The notes beneath the pieces are model-generated. The model searched no databases, was not told where the DNA came from, and saw nothing but the letters and a program-made list of their open reading frames with translations. A DNA stretch of 64,000 bases from contig CM037586.1 in the NCBI GenBank assembly GCA_021018995.1, forward strand, positions 154,802,060 through 154,866,059, in the 5' to 3' direction. A program made the position numbers and the translations under genes. Below, piece after piece: positions 45,576 through 58,609 of the stretch. This DNA is from Chloranthus sessilifolius (lineage: Eukaryota > Streptophyta > Magnoliopsida > Chloranthales > Chloranthaceae). How positions within the stretch are numbered: the stretch's first letter is position 1; the number at the start of each line of letters is the position of its first letter.

Positions 45576-45806
45576 TCCCTTTTAAAATACATGAATTGAA
45601 GCCTTTCCTATGGGCGTACATACAGGTCAACCATACCCGAGCAAGGAGCAGCCCCATTTTTTTCTGATTGTGCTTCTTAATTTACTATATCGTAGGGAGC
45701 TAAGTGGAGGCGAGAGTCAAGCTAGTTTGAATTTGGTTGATCTGTTGACCCTGAAATCTGTGACCTTTCATCCCAATCCCTACTTTATCCTTTGGCAGAT
45801 TTATTA

Positions 45807-45965
45807 GAGTTAGTCTACAGTGGGTGTCTTATTAGAGTTAGTCTACAATGAGTGTCGCCAATTCCGTGCGCATTGAAGTCCGTATGTCATCATACACCAA
45901 ATAATGTGGACTGGTGTGTCCACCCATAATGAGTGGACACTCGTTGTAGACTAAGTGACTAACTC
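45807..45965. mobile_element. Small MITE with duplicated left end
   Basis: gagttagtctaca(g/a)tg(g/a)gtgtc occurs twice at the left (45807, 45835) and inverted at the right (gacactcgttgtagactaag...ctaactc). Confidence 0.6.
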
Positions 45966-46067
45966 TTTTTATTGCTCAAGTCTTTCAGTCAAAATTCATT
46001 AATTCCCATTAAAAAAAAAAATGATACTTTCGTTAATTCCTAAAGGAGTTGAAAAGTTTGAGTCTTA

Positions 46068-48258
46068 GGCCTTGCTTGATATCATGGAAATGTAATTTCA
46101 TAGTGAAAAAAAAATTTAGCTTCCAATTATTGTTGTTTAATACTTATTTAAGGAGATGGAAATGAAATTAAGTCGGCCTCGCATGAAAATTGAATTTCCA
46201 TACACCAAATCATTGTAGGATGAAACCATTTCAACTTATTAAGTGGCTGAAATTGAGTTTCCTACTAACAAAATAATAATTTTTTGTCATTGCAAATCTA
46301 AAGTTACTTAAAAAACCTAAAAGCAAAAAAAAATTATTTTTTAACTATTAAAAAGTAACTTCAATTTCTATGACCATCATACCAGCACGATCATTATGAC
46401 GATCACATTATCTACAGCATATTCTTTTCAGCTAATATTAGACTTTGGTCAAAGTTTGAATTTTAATCAAACTTTAATTGGATTTATAAGCTATATAAAG
46501 TTGAATTTTGATCAAACTTTGACTACTAAAACATGATAATAAGTTGTAAGTTAGTAATATATTATCAAATTTTTAGGGGTTAAAGGTTGAATTTAAAGTC
46601 AAACTTTGACTTGTAATTAAACATTTACTTTTTCTTAAACATTGACTCCAATAATTTGATGGCGAAAAAAGGATACTGCCGTATTGATATATAATTTGAT
46701 ACTAGATTCGCAATTGTATTAGTCAATACTTTGACCTTTTGTCAAACTTTGACTTTTGGTCAAACTTTGACTTTTACACAAAATTTATTTTTAGTCAAAC
46801 TTGAAACCTGCTTATAGATAGAGTCTACTACTACATAAATTTATACCGTATCAGTGCAATTTTTTCTTAGTCAAAGTTTAATTTGATATAAAATGTTATA
46901 CATTTTTATTAGTAAAATATTATAATTAAAAATATATATCATTATTTTAATTTATAACTTGAAAATATATTGCCTCATTTTTTTTTGTCAAAGTTTGACT
47001 TTTAGTTACAGTTTGAATTTTATTCAAATTTTGACTTTAGTCAAAATTTGAGAAGTGTATCTTGACAGTAGATAGTGATTATTACTGTTGTTATTTATAG
47101 TTTGGTAATGTAAATTTTTATCAGTCAAAGTTTGTATTTAGTCAAACTTTAACTTGTTAGTACAATTTGATTTTTTTAAACTTCTGTATCCCCAATGAAA
47201 TTATCATTTTTTTATTTATTACTTTGTAGTACATTATAAAAAAACTTTTTACTTTTTTTTTTATTTGGTCAAAGTTTGAGTTTTTAAAAAGTTGATATTT
47301 AGTCAAATTTTTTACTAGTGTAACCTAGTGATGGATACGAATACGTTATGTTAATTTGTAGGTTGACGGTAGATTGTCAAATTTTTTCTTGGTCAAAGTT
47401 TTAAAAAATGATTAAAGTTTGACTTTTTTTAAAAATTAAAATTTCTTTTAAGTTTAAAATTTGAATTCTTTTTCAATATGTAACCTTATAATACATACTA
47501 GCATTTACTATATAACTTTGTACTTTAGTCTTAAAATTTTTTATTAATCAAAGTTTTACGTTTAGTCAAAGTTTGACTTTTATTAAAAGTGGATATTTGA
47601 TCAAATTTTGACTAGTGTAACCTAAAGATGTATATAAATACTGTTATATTAATTTGCACTTGAACTTTTATAACTTATTGGTACATCGTAAATTTTTTCT
47701 TAGTCAAAGTTGAAATTTTGGTCAAAGTTTGACTTTTGTAAAAATTTAATTTCATTTCAATGTATAAACTTATATTAGATACTAGCATTTACAACTTTGT
47801 TATTTAGCTTTACATATTTTTTTAATCAAAATTTTAAGTTTGGTCAAAGTTTGACTTCTTATTTGAGTTTGACTTTTTAAACTCTGACTTAATCAAAATA
47901 GTGATTACTATGGTATTAATTTGTAACGTACTAGAATATTATTAAAAAATTTATTGGTTAATATTAGGCTTTAATTATGATTTTAATAATAAATGATCAA
48001 AACTTAAAAACTCATTTTCAAATTCATTTTCAAAGATACTAATCAAACAGGAGAAATCAATTTCCAATGAAATTCATTTCTCAAACACACTAATCAAACA
48101 GTGGAAAATCCATTTCTAGAAGAAATCATTTCGCAGGAAATCAACTAAGAAATTAATTTCATTTCCACTTTGGAGTTTCATTGCTATCAAACAGGGTTTT
48201 AAAGAAATTATGTCCATCTGCATCCATGAATTATAAATTTTGGCTATCAAGCGGGGCC
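46068..48258. mobile_element. 2.2 kb Tourist/PIF-like element filled with GTCAAA/TTTGAC motifs
   Basis: Ends ggccttgcttgata and (reverse) ggccccgcttgata, flanked by tta at 46065-46067 and 48259-48261. No transposase ORF. Subterminal ggaaatgaaatta words are inverted between the ends. The interior, about 46435-47900, consists largely of degenerate copies of gtcaaagtttgacttt. Confidence 0.68.
46435..47900. repeat. Degenerate satellite of gtcaaagtttgac
   Basis: At least fifteen copies of gtcaaa(g/c)ttt(g)ac or close variants on both strands, irregularly spaced. The core TTGAC/GTCAA equals the WRKY W-box core. Confidence 0.8.
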
Positions 48259-48261
48259 TTA

Positions 48262-49150
48262 AGGAAATTCTATCCATTTGTAATAATTCAGCAAGGTTAA
48301 AATTTGGCAAGTCGAGAAATATTTGGAGAAAATGTCGTTGAGAAAAAAAATAATAATAAATAAAAGAAGATCAAATATTATAAAAATATTAGAAATTATG
48401 ATTTTTTGATAAATTCATAAATTATTTGCAAACTTTGTGAAATTTTTAAAACGTACGATTTTTTTAAGAGTTCACAAATAATTTATGATTAATTTGCAGA
48501 ACCTCCTCAAATTCCTGACTTAGGAAGTTTTTAAAAAATTGGGAGACGTTGGTGACTATGCTTGCATCTACAAGCACTTCCTCGGCCTGTAAAAAACTAT
48601 AATTCCCACAGTAATAGCTTATAGGTTAGCCTAGATGTTAGGACCCACTATCCCCTACCACCAAACCCTACCCTAGAAGCTTCTCAATTCATGTTTGTAT
48701 ATTAAAGATATCATTGTATGATCCATATGAAGATCTCCTTTCCCTCTTCTAACAGTCCATATTTTTAGTTTTATTTTTCTGATCTCTACCTTGTCCACAG
48801 CTGGGTCATTTCTTTGCCAAAAGTTTTGTAAAAGTAGGGCTTTATCAGTGGTCCACTTAACCATTAGGTAAGGAAAGGTTATGGCTAATTTTAGACTTAA
48901 TCATTTTCTTTTATCTTGGCTATCACTTTGTCTGTGTAACATATTAGCAGCCTTGTTGTTTAAATGAATTTGACTAACGGAAAAGGCAACACTTCATTCT
49001 TATCCTTGCATTTTTTTTCTATTAATTCATTATATTTTTATGCCATGACATTTATTTTGGGCTTACCCTAAGGACCCTTGTTCTATTGCAAAATGGGTGC
49101 CTGAAAGCACCTTCCATTTCATAATGAGATCACTTACCATAGTGCTAAGG
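48262..49150. other. Intergenic, nothing certain
   Basis: AT-rich to 48540, then of more even composition. No protein domain recognised. Confidence 0.45.
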
Positions 49151-49850
49151 TAAGTAGACAGAGTCAAAATTTGCTTGGTGCATGTTCAACTTGGGAAGCG
49201 GGTAAAAACAGTGAGTCTTCTTATTCGTAAGGGAATCACTATGCCAAACCGTTGCATTCTCTGCTGCAATCACGTAAGGAAATTGCCGACCATCTCTTCA
49301 TTCATTGCCATGTGGCTAATACCATTTGGCTCTTTTTCATAAATCGATGGGGCACCAGTTGTGTATGTCGGGGTCTTGCGGTAATGTCATTGCGGAGTTT
49401 GTTAATTGAGTCTAGACATATGAATAGAAGATCAGTTCCTCTCACTATTTTGTGGATAATTTGGGGGAGCGCAACCTTCGGATCTTTGAAGGGAAGCCCA
49501 AATCTGTATCTTGCTTGATAGATTTGATATGCAAAGAAATATCTTGCTAGAGGAAGGTTTGGGGGAGTGGTGCAGATGATGAAGGGCCAATTGGTGGAGC
49601 AAACCTGGCAGGGTGATGAGCTGGGGTATGGTTCGGTGTGGGTGGCCTTTGGTCATCTATTCCCTTGGTTGTTGCTAGTGGGGGTGCTTCTTTGCGTGTT
49701 TTGATTTTCAATGGTCTTTTGGAGCCATCTGTTCTTTCTTTTTGTTTTTCTGTCTTTTTTGCTGAGCTTCTCGCTCAACCGATCGGGTTGTAATTTGTTC
49801 TCTTTAATTTGCAATAAATTTCAATCTTTCACCGAGCAAAAAAAAAAATT
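49150..49850 (+). mobile_element. L1-type LINE 3' end (zf-RVT region), 5' truncated
   Basis: Frames read LIRKGITMPNRCILC, then after a frameshift DHLFIHCHVANTIWLFF, ILWIIWG and RRIFEGKPKS-like. This is the zinc-binding C-terminal region of plant LINE reverse transcriptases (C-x2-C...H-x4-C). A 3' UTR follows and ends in a poly-A run at about 49839-49849. Several stops make it inactive. Confidence 0.72.
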
Positions 49851-50071
49851 ACATAGATTTGTTAGCTATCTTTCAGACTGTGTGGCGCCTTCAATCTTTC
49901 CACGATCATAGGCTAAGGCGTTAGGGCCTAGGTAACAAAAATCAACTTTTTTATGTATCTTATCAAGATTTGAATCAAAAAAAAACTTGCATCATTGAAG
50001 ATCGTCAATGAACTCTTGCTTTCAATCATGCTACCGTTTATCCACATGGAAGGAGAAGAGGAAGATGAAGG

Positions 50072-50262
50072 CAAGGATCATAATTTCGGCCAAACTGTCT
50101 GAAATTTCAGTTTCGGTCCCCACCAAATTCGAAACCGAAATAAAAAATTTCAGATTTTTTGTATGGGATCCAAAATTTCAGATTTCAACCAAAATTTTTG
50201 AATTTCGATTTCGGTTTTGGTCATGCTAGAAACCGAAATTTAACCCGAAATTTTGATCCTTG
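50072..50262. mobile_element. hAT MITE with perfect 8-bp duplication (gatgaagg)
   Basis: Ends caaggatca and tgatccttg, with ccgaaatttt/aaatttcgg words inside. Duplication gatgaagg at 50064-50071 and 50263-50270. Confidence 0.85.
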
Positions 50263-50614
50263 GATGAAGGGATGGCTCTACCCTAAATTTTCCTACACTC
50301 AGGGGCAGAGCCACATATAGCAGAGTGGGGGCTGGAGCCCTCATTTAATGATGTATAAAATTGGCTTCTTGTATAGTAGAAACCCCCAAAATCTATGGTG
50401 TATCAGCCTCCAAATCTGTAGTAAAACAATTATTAGCATTTGTTGACCATCACTAGCCCTCACCATAAGAAAATCTTGGCTACGCGCCTACGCCCCTGCC
50501 TGCACTCTCCTTGATGGGAAGTTGATTGCAGCTTTTGTGTGGGGAGAGGGAGGACGTCCACCTTATTTGTAACAAAAAAATCATATTTGAACTTAAACCC
50601 ATCATAGAATCTAA

Positions 50615-50986
50615 GGTTGTGTATGGTGTAGCTCTCTGCTAGTCTCTGCCATAGCAAAGTTCACCTGCTTTAGTTGGTTCCCATTCACTTTTCTAACTCC
50701 CTGAAAAGGAGGATTAACCTGCTCTAGCAGCAACATCCCTGCTCTCTACTAACTTCCTACCATAGCAAATAAAATCTGCTTTGGTAAGGAGTGAGTAGAG
50801 AGGAGGGTAGAATTGTTGAACAAGTAAATCTTGAATAAAATTTTACTATGCAAGGAGTTATCAAGGAGAAGGGATACCTGCTAAAGCAGGTAGTAGGATG
50901 TTAGCAAAGAATATAAGAACTTGCTAAAGCATGTGAACTATGCTATAGCAATGGCTAGCAGAGAGCTATATATGTAATACATAGCC
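50615..50986. mobile_element. Tourist-like MITE with long inverted repeats
   Basis: About 70-bp imperfect inverted ends (ggttgtgtatgg...agctctctgctag and its mirror gctagcagagagct...acatagcc), flanked by taa at 50612-50614 and 50987-50989. Confidence 0.72.
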
Positions 50987-50989
50987 TAA

Positions 50990-51500
50990 ATATACATGGA
51001 GATACCACATGTCTCAGTCAACATTTAAAGTATAATTTTATAGATTAATTTCAAAAAAAACTTTTTTTTATACGGCCATTCGGCGGAGACAACCCTTATA
51101 ACTGAGGAGGAGGCACGCATACGACCTACTCTCTCACATTAGAGGGAGTATACCAACTGGACTAATGCCTCTTTAATTTTTCAACAAAAACTACTATAAG
51201 AGAAATAGATACATAGCGCGGGGTAATTGCGTGATACATTTTTACGCTAATTTTTAAGGTTGCGTGGGAATTGAACCTCTTAGATTAAGCTTGAACGCGT
51301 GAGGAGATCATCATTAGGACATGAGCTTCCTTCCCTTTCCAATACAGATGAGCATCAGGATCTTAAGGTAGCTTTTTAAATATTTAAGGGTACTCATCAT
51401 GCTATTAAAAGTAAGCTTCAAATGGAAATTTACCATACTTAGTATAAGTTTTATCAATTATTATGATCATTACTATTATGAAAGTCAATGTTGAAGTTTG
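50990..51500. other. Intergenic, nothing recognised
   Basis: AT-rich with short homopolymer runs. No feature supported. Confidence 0.45.
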
Positions 51501-51812
51501 GTCACTGTCACGACTCAAAATTCTTTCTCATCCTGAGGGCTTAGAATTTCGAGTTATGACCCACACGCATCCCAAATACGCTAATCGGACATACAAATAA
51601 TCAGAGTTCTCACGAAAATATGGTTCCACAAAAATTCGTAAATCTAACAATAAAATAATGAAATAAAAATAATCATAAATAAAGAATAAATGCAATAAAA
51701 ATTCAAGTAATAACTATTAATCAAAGAAGAAAGAGTCATAAATAAATCCGATATACGAGGCTACAAGTCAACAATAACAGTATAAAATAAAACTCAGTAC
51801 CGAATCTACTAT

Positions 51813-54800
51813 TGTTATGACCCGGATCATAGGATGGGCATTCAATGACTTTAGATGTCATGAATCACCAAGCCTCGTGTGAGTGTTCCACACTCTAACC
51901 CAACCCACACACACAATCATTAATGTAGAAACTTTATAATTTTAGTTGGACCCGGTTACTAGCTAGCAATATATTATATTTTAGGAAAAAAAAAACTAGC
52001 CTTTTATGCCCCATGATTCCCTAATTTTAGAAGGGAATTTGGGTCTTTGAACTCTTGCCTTTTTGGCAAACCATGCTCAAATTAAGTCTTCATCTTCTCT
52101 CTATAAACTCTCATATCCCTAGCTTCTTCCTCCTCCATCTATCTCCGCCACTCGTTCCTTCTCTACTAATATCTCGGCACCATTAATGTTGTGATAATCT
52201 CTTTCCTTCTCTCGCATTCAACCAGCCTAGCACCCGCCGACCCACCATCGAAAACGCATCGCTAAAGCGACAGGCTGCCGCATCGCTGAATCGACGCGTA
52301 AGCTATCGTGTCGCCGAATCGATCAGAATCAACCCGTACACGCTCCAACAGGTGGGTGCTCCTCGATCGATCTTAAAATATCCAGTTTTTCTTTTTCTTT
52401 TTATATATATTATATATATTATTTACAGAGCTCTATTAATGGTTGATAGCCACGAAGAAGAACAAAATAAAAATAAAATAAATAAATAAATTTAAATAAA
52501 CAATAATAAACTATATATAGATATATAATATAAATATATATGCTTATTTGTTGCCTAATAGGTATTAGCTTTGATTTATGTTGATGAATACATGATGGTA
52601 TACAATGGTGCCCAACCTCCTTCTCCACCAGTATCTGTGGCCAACAAGTTTGTCCCATTATTAATGGTAAAGATGGAGATTATAGCACATAACAATCATT
52701 ACCGTATCTTTTATTTTTTTTTAATTTTTTTCACAGAGCCTAAATCTAACCTAAGAAGTAGCCGTTGGGCCCCTCTTTGAAACACTCGGGGAGTTGTAGG
52801 TATTTAAAGGCCTCTAAAACTTTTGATTGGTTTAACTACACACGATTTATCTATGAACCTCTCGCGCACAAGTCTAATCAACCTAATGCCAACTGTTGTT
52901 GTAAGACTTTAGGCACGCGTAACATTTTTTTCTTTTTTTTTTTACGATTACCAATATTTGCAACGTTTGATATCACGTAACACCTTGGGTAACGCTTTTA
53001 GCTTTACAGTTACCAATATTTGCAAACATGAAAAAGGTTCACGTCTGGTAACACTTGTGATCTGAAATGTGCATGTTTTTTTTTTTTAATGCCTTGATGC
53101 ATCTTATGATTCATGCATGCAGTGTGCAGCTCAGACACCACACGCGCGAGCGAGCTCATTGTCAACAATGAGCGGTCTGATCATTGTAGATAAATTCTTG
53201 TTATTAAGAGGTGGCGCAATAGGGTGCATGGCCAACGCACATCTGTGGCATGCACCTTGCGTATTACGTAGACCTTGAGAGACGGTGCCCACTTCAAGAG
53301 CAGAGAGAAAATAGAGAGACAGTTTTAGCATAATTCTAGAGAGAGAGAGAGGTGATTTTTAACAGAAACTTCAGAGTAAGAGAGAGAGGACCCAATGAAA
53401 ATCTAGAGAGAGAGATGTGAGAAAGAAGCGCTCAAGTGCCACTGGTTTGGCTATATATATATATATGACGTTTCGGGTCGGGATAAGATATATTTCGGGG
53501 ATCGGCCCAACTAAACGCCGACAATGCCGGTGATAACTTGCCCGTGCCAACTATTGTAGTTGGGCACTTTGAAGAATTTTACCTGATATGAATATTTTGG
53601 TGCAACCATCCTTTTAGCACCATTGATTTCAAATGAAATAGATTCAAGGTTGGACCTGGTGGGCCCAACCCAAGAAATAGAACAGAGATGGTCCATCTCT
53701 ACTAATTGAAATCCTCGAGACATCTAACGGTTCAGAACTCGAAAATTTGGCCCACAAATCAAGAAAATTAAAAGGTTATTTAGATATCAGTGAACATGAA
53801 GGATTTGACCCTTAGATTTGAGACCTTAGAGGTCAAAATAAATTGGGCCCAATGACCTAATACCTTAGAATCATTTTTCTTAAATATCTGATGGTTCAGA
53901 TCTGTTTAATCTGATCGCCACATGGTAGGTACACTAAGTGTGCACTTGACTGCTAGATCTTGTAAAACGTTGACTGGAAGATCTAGTGTGCTAGAGATCG
54001 AATCGGGATCGGGACAAAAGAATCAACCTTAGGTAAAATTTTATTGTCTAACCATCAAATGGTTCAGATTAGAGGATAGATGACTCAAAGTTCGTGCCTT
54101 CTTATTTTAGCCTTAGGTGCCACATGGAATAATACATGGGTTACCTTTGACCCTTAATTTTTGAGAATTAAGGCGCAAGTGGCCCATAGGACCAACTTCA
54201 AAACGATCTCAATAGTAACTCAATGTAATCTAATGGATCAGAAAGTGTCACTAAAATTTCTAGGACGCGCTTTGAGGCTCACAAATTGGAAAATTTAGTG
54301 AGGGATATTAACCCTTGTATAACTAGGCTAAGTGGATCATTTGACTGCCACATTGACCCACTCTTAGGTCAAATTAGTAAAAGGTGTCGATACTAAGACT
54401 GCACAAATATTATAAAACTTTAAAAACAGAAGGTCCGATCAGTAATCTGACGGCCCATAGAAGGTTTCTCCAAAAAAATTTTGTATGAAATATCTGTTCT
54501 GTTAAAATGTTAATTATTATTTTATATTCACAAGTATGTAAGGTGTATGAAATAGTTTCTTTGGGCCAAGTTAGTCCTTTCATCATATAGCATGCACCAC
54601 ATAGAAAAATCACGATAGGGCATACGCACAATTAAAAAGAAATAAGCTATATCACACGACTTTTAAGCCTTCGTCATGGTGGGGTTCCTCCACTCCACGT
54701 GGAACTTGGAATGTAGGCATCCATGTACGGATGCAACACCTCTATGGGAGTATGGGCTGTCACACGAAGTACATCTAGGTTACTACGGAACCCGTCCCTT

Positions 54801-56054
54801 GGAAAGCGTGATTTTGTGAATCTTATCGCACCGTGGCTCACTTCAAATTAAGTTTTCAGCAAACAATAAGAAATGATATGTAAGATAAGGTAAGCTACGA
54901 ATACGGATAACTAAGTTACGTTGTGAAGGCCAGCAAAATACAAATTAAGTTTCTACACGTGCCATGTCTTGCGTGCCACCGCAAGATCTAACGTCTGCAG
55001 CCAAGACGGGTCTTAAGGACAATATGATACGACAGTGTCCCGAATGTAAGGGGACACTGATTTAAATGCATGCAACCTCATCAGGCTGGATGGTGGTATA
55101 CGATATGATATGGAGGTTAGGTGGTTATCTACACGTGGACCTCGCGTGATAGGCTCGAGCAGCGGCCCTGGCACAGGTCGTATACGAAAATTAGGTAAGA
55201 TGTGAAGTACGTTGTGTAGGCGTATGGAGCAATATTAAGTCTTAAGATATGCCACATAGGAAAAGTCGACAAAGCAGACACAAAAGGAGATCAGAACTTG
55301 ATGCATCATATTTATTTCATGTTATGTCAGGTCTTTTCATTTTATGTTACTTCTTTTCTTTTTATGCTATATTTTTCAGTTTTGTTATGATAGATATGAG
55401 ATCTTAGATATTTTTGTAATCATTTATAGCTGTTTGATTTATTTCAAAATGTATCGCAGCTCAAGCGATTGCACACACGATCACCTGAGTATTTTATGGT
55501 GGATCGATTGTGCAACCTGTTGAGTTTACGTGATTGAGTAAACTCACCCCCTCCCCAAAACTAACAGTTGCAGGTGAGAACTCTGATTTTTCCATCACTG
55601 AGGATGGGGATACTGCTGTTCCTGATGCGGCTCAAGAGCGTGAAGACGTCGGCTACCATCTGGACGAGGGAATAGATCCGGCGGACTACTTTAAGCATTG
55701 AGAGATTCTTAGTCATAGTTTATTATTTTCAGGGGAGATTTATTATTAGATACTTTTATTTTTCAGCACCAATTTTGGGTTTGCGTTGGGACTGTTTATT
55801 CTACGTAAAACCTCTGCTTGCTTTCGATTATAGATGCATGGTTAGGATTTATCACTGAATTAACGTCATCTACGTTTTCCGTTGTTGTTTTCTTGAATAA
55901 TTTATTTTTAAATGATGCTATTAAATGCCTTGATCCATATGCTAAATCGGTATAAGAATTATGTGTATGTCCGCTTATCGCCTTAACAAGCTTGCGGTGT
56001 CATAACACGGAATTCTAGGCCCTTGAGGTCGGGTAAGGATTCTGGGTCGTGACA
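51813..56054 (-). mobile_element. Antisense 4.2 kb solo LTR nested in the old LTR
   Basis: On the minus strand it begins TGTCACGACCCAG at 56054 and ends GGGTCATAACA at 51813 (4,242 bp). Perfect duplication actat at 51808-51812 and 56055-56059. Same family as 33471-37690 (4,220 bp) in opposite orientation. No coding region. Confidence 0.88.
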
Positions 56055-57388
56055 ACTATGTATCAATAGTCTGCACTCGGGTTAAAATCAGCACCAAGGT
56101 TTTCCTGGTACTCAACGACGTCGCCCTCCCAAAACTCTTCATACTCTACGTCGACCGGGTCAACGAAATCAACGCCACTATAATCAAAATATATAGCCAA
56201 CGTCCACTCCATCGATATAATCACCTAAATTAAATGAATGTCATGAGGGCTGAATTGCTAAATAACGCGTAACTCAATGGATACACCATCAATCCACCCC
56301 ACACTACTCAAGTGCATTATAGGTGCATCTCGAGAGTCATAATAATAGTATGATAGTATAATCTAAAAGAAGAAATAACATATTTTTATATATATCGTAG
56401 AGTTCATATCATATAATAAATACAAGACCATGATCTAGATACACTCTAGTCCTAAAGTACCTCACCATACCTCATAATATAATATATCTTATTTTTATCG
56501 TCACATGTGTCTATACATCACATGAGCATACCTACATACTCATAAACCCTAATATAATATGTGTTAGAGTCGCTACTCGAGCATACCATGTGAGAGTCAT
56601 CATAGTAGCTTACCACAATAGCATGACTCCCTTCATAACATACTCATACACCCCATTCAGCCTATGGGGAGACTTGGCCAATCGTAACTCATAACATATT
56701 GTCTTCTCAGAGACTCGCCATGGCTGTAAGACACGGTGGTCCGTCGGTGGCTGCATAAGAAACGACACATATAGACTTAAGTTTTAATCTTATGCCGGCT
56801 TACACAACGGTGTGTTTTTATCATACTTATATATTAATATACTCCTACCACCTGAATCTATAGTGAGTCATGGTGCAATAAATTTCACCAATCACGCTTC
56901 CCAAATTATTGGTTCCATAGTAACCTGAATATATTTTATATGACAACTCATACTACCATAGAGGTGTTACATCTGTACAGGGATGTTTATGTTTCGAGTT
57001 TCACGTGACCGTGAAAGGAACCCTACCATAACTAATACTTAAAGGTCGAATGTTATATTATACTCTTTAACTTAATCTATCATATTTCAAACTCAGGGAT
57101 GATATGATCACCATATATGGCACCGTGTACGAGGTTATACTGAATTCTCTCACATCACACTCGTCATGATGTCCCATACCACCAAAAATTATGAGGCATG
57201 CAAATACGGTGTGATTCCCGCGTCGAAATCGTCTTAGCGAAACACCACGCCCAAGCGTAAGCATGCTAGCTCTCATACATTCACGTACATGATCTAACTT
57301 ATCCTTAACACGTACTACATAATCAAGATGAACACATAGCAATATTTAAATAGAATGATTTAATTTCACGACTATATTACTTTAATAC

Positions 57389-57422
<34 letters not shown>
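57389..57422. repeat. (TA)n microsatellite
   Basis: TA dinucleotides inside the old LTR. Confidence 0.9.
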
Positions 57423-57431
<9 letters not shown>

Positions 57432-58609
57432 ATATCTCAATACAACTATAGAGTAAGGTAGTTATCAGAGTGTATGTGATCTGCGTCGAAATATGATCAT
57501 ATTTTATATCCTAAGACATATATTTAACTATTCGATAAAAATAATTTGATAGCTTTTGTGGAGTGTTGTTAGTTTCAGGTAATTCTAACCGTTAGATGAT
57601 TCAATAGCATAAAAGAGTGTACAAGATGACAAACATGCGAACACTGAACCATGGAAACATCAAGCACGGAAATTTGTGAAGAATCGATCGATCGAACCTC
57701 AGATCTATTGATCGAAGCTGAAAAAACTATTCTCTGCAAACGAACCTGTCCACTTTCGATCGATCGATGCTAAGGTATAGATCAAACGTCTGACAAAGAT
57801 AAAAACACATCAGAACCTCATGTTCATAATCGATCAATCGATTAAATAGATTTGAATCCACCAAAGATTGGTCTTAGAATCGATTGATCGAAATTTGAAT
57901 TGGATCGATCGATTCTAAAATAGTAGGGTTCCAAGACAAGGCCTATATAAAGAAAAAGAAGAATTAGGGTCGACCATCCTTCATTTTGTATTTTCTTTTC
58001 ATCTTTCATTTTAGCTTGTAATCTCTTTCACTAGCATTTTATCTTCTTGGCTTTAATTTTCTCTTCTCTTTAAGCTTTTCTCATTCAATACTTGTACAGT
58101 TTCAGATCTTTTTCCAAAAAGATTCAATAATTGATATCAAAGCATTATGTTGATGGCATCGGATTTGTGTGTTATGTGTAGATCTGAAATGAGAGACTAA
58201 ACCTCTTATTCAAGGAAGAGGTAAATCCCTAAATGAGTAATTAATTTCTTTTATTTAAATCATTCCTTATTTCAAATGTTGAATCACATGGCTAGATTAT
58301 TTTGAAATATTGTGTTCTCATATATAGCCGTAGATCTTATAGATCAATGATTGTAAATGAGATTATTTTCAACCTATATCAATCTTATAGATCTATATAG
58401 GGAGCCATATGATTGATTTTTACTGTTGCGATTATCATCTCTGATATGTATAGTGACTCATGTCAATGCAAATGCATCATAGTGTTAGGATATTATATGC
58501 AGAAATCTCTAATCATTTTCCTTCGAATTATTTTGCTTTTAGTAAAATAAGGGTGAACATTTGTGTGTAGGCGTTTGATTAATTTGATTGGAAGAAATTA
58601 CAAATCTAG

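Noticed and set aside
48673-48864. Minus-strand 63-codon frame upstream of the LINE
   Set aside because: Weakly LINE-like words (WTTDKALLLQNFW) but too short and unsupported to call.
57067-57342. Minus-strand 91-codon frame
   Set aside because: It lies in the old LTR, aligns with non-coding parts of the relative at 33471-37690, and has no domain.
58131-58143. tRNA-Met primer-like site as proof of a full retroelement
   Set aside because: No second LTR matching 57559-58128 is found on the right, so I kept only a tentative 1.3 kb LTR call.
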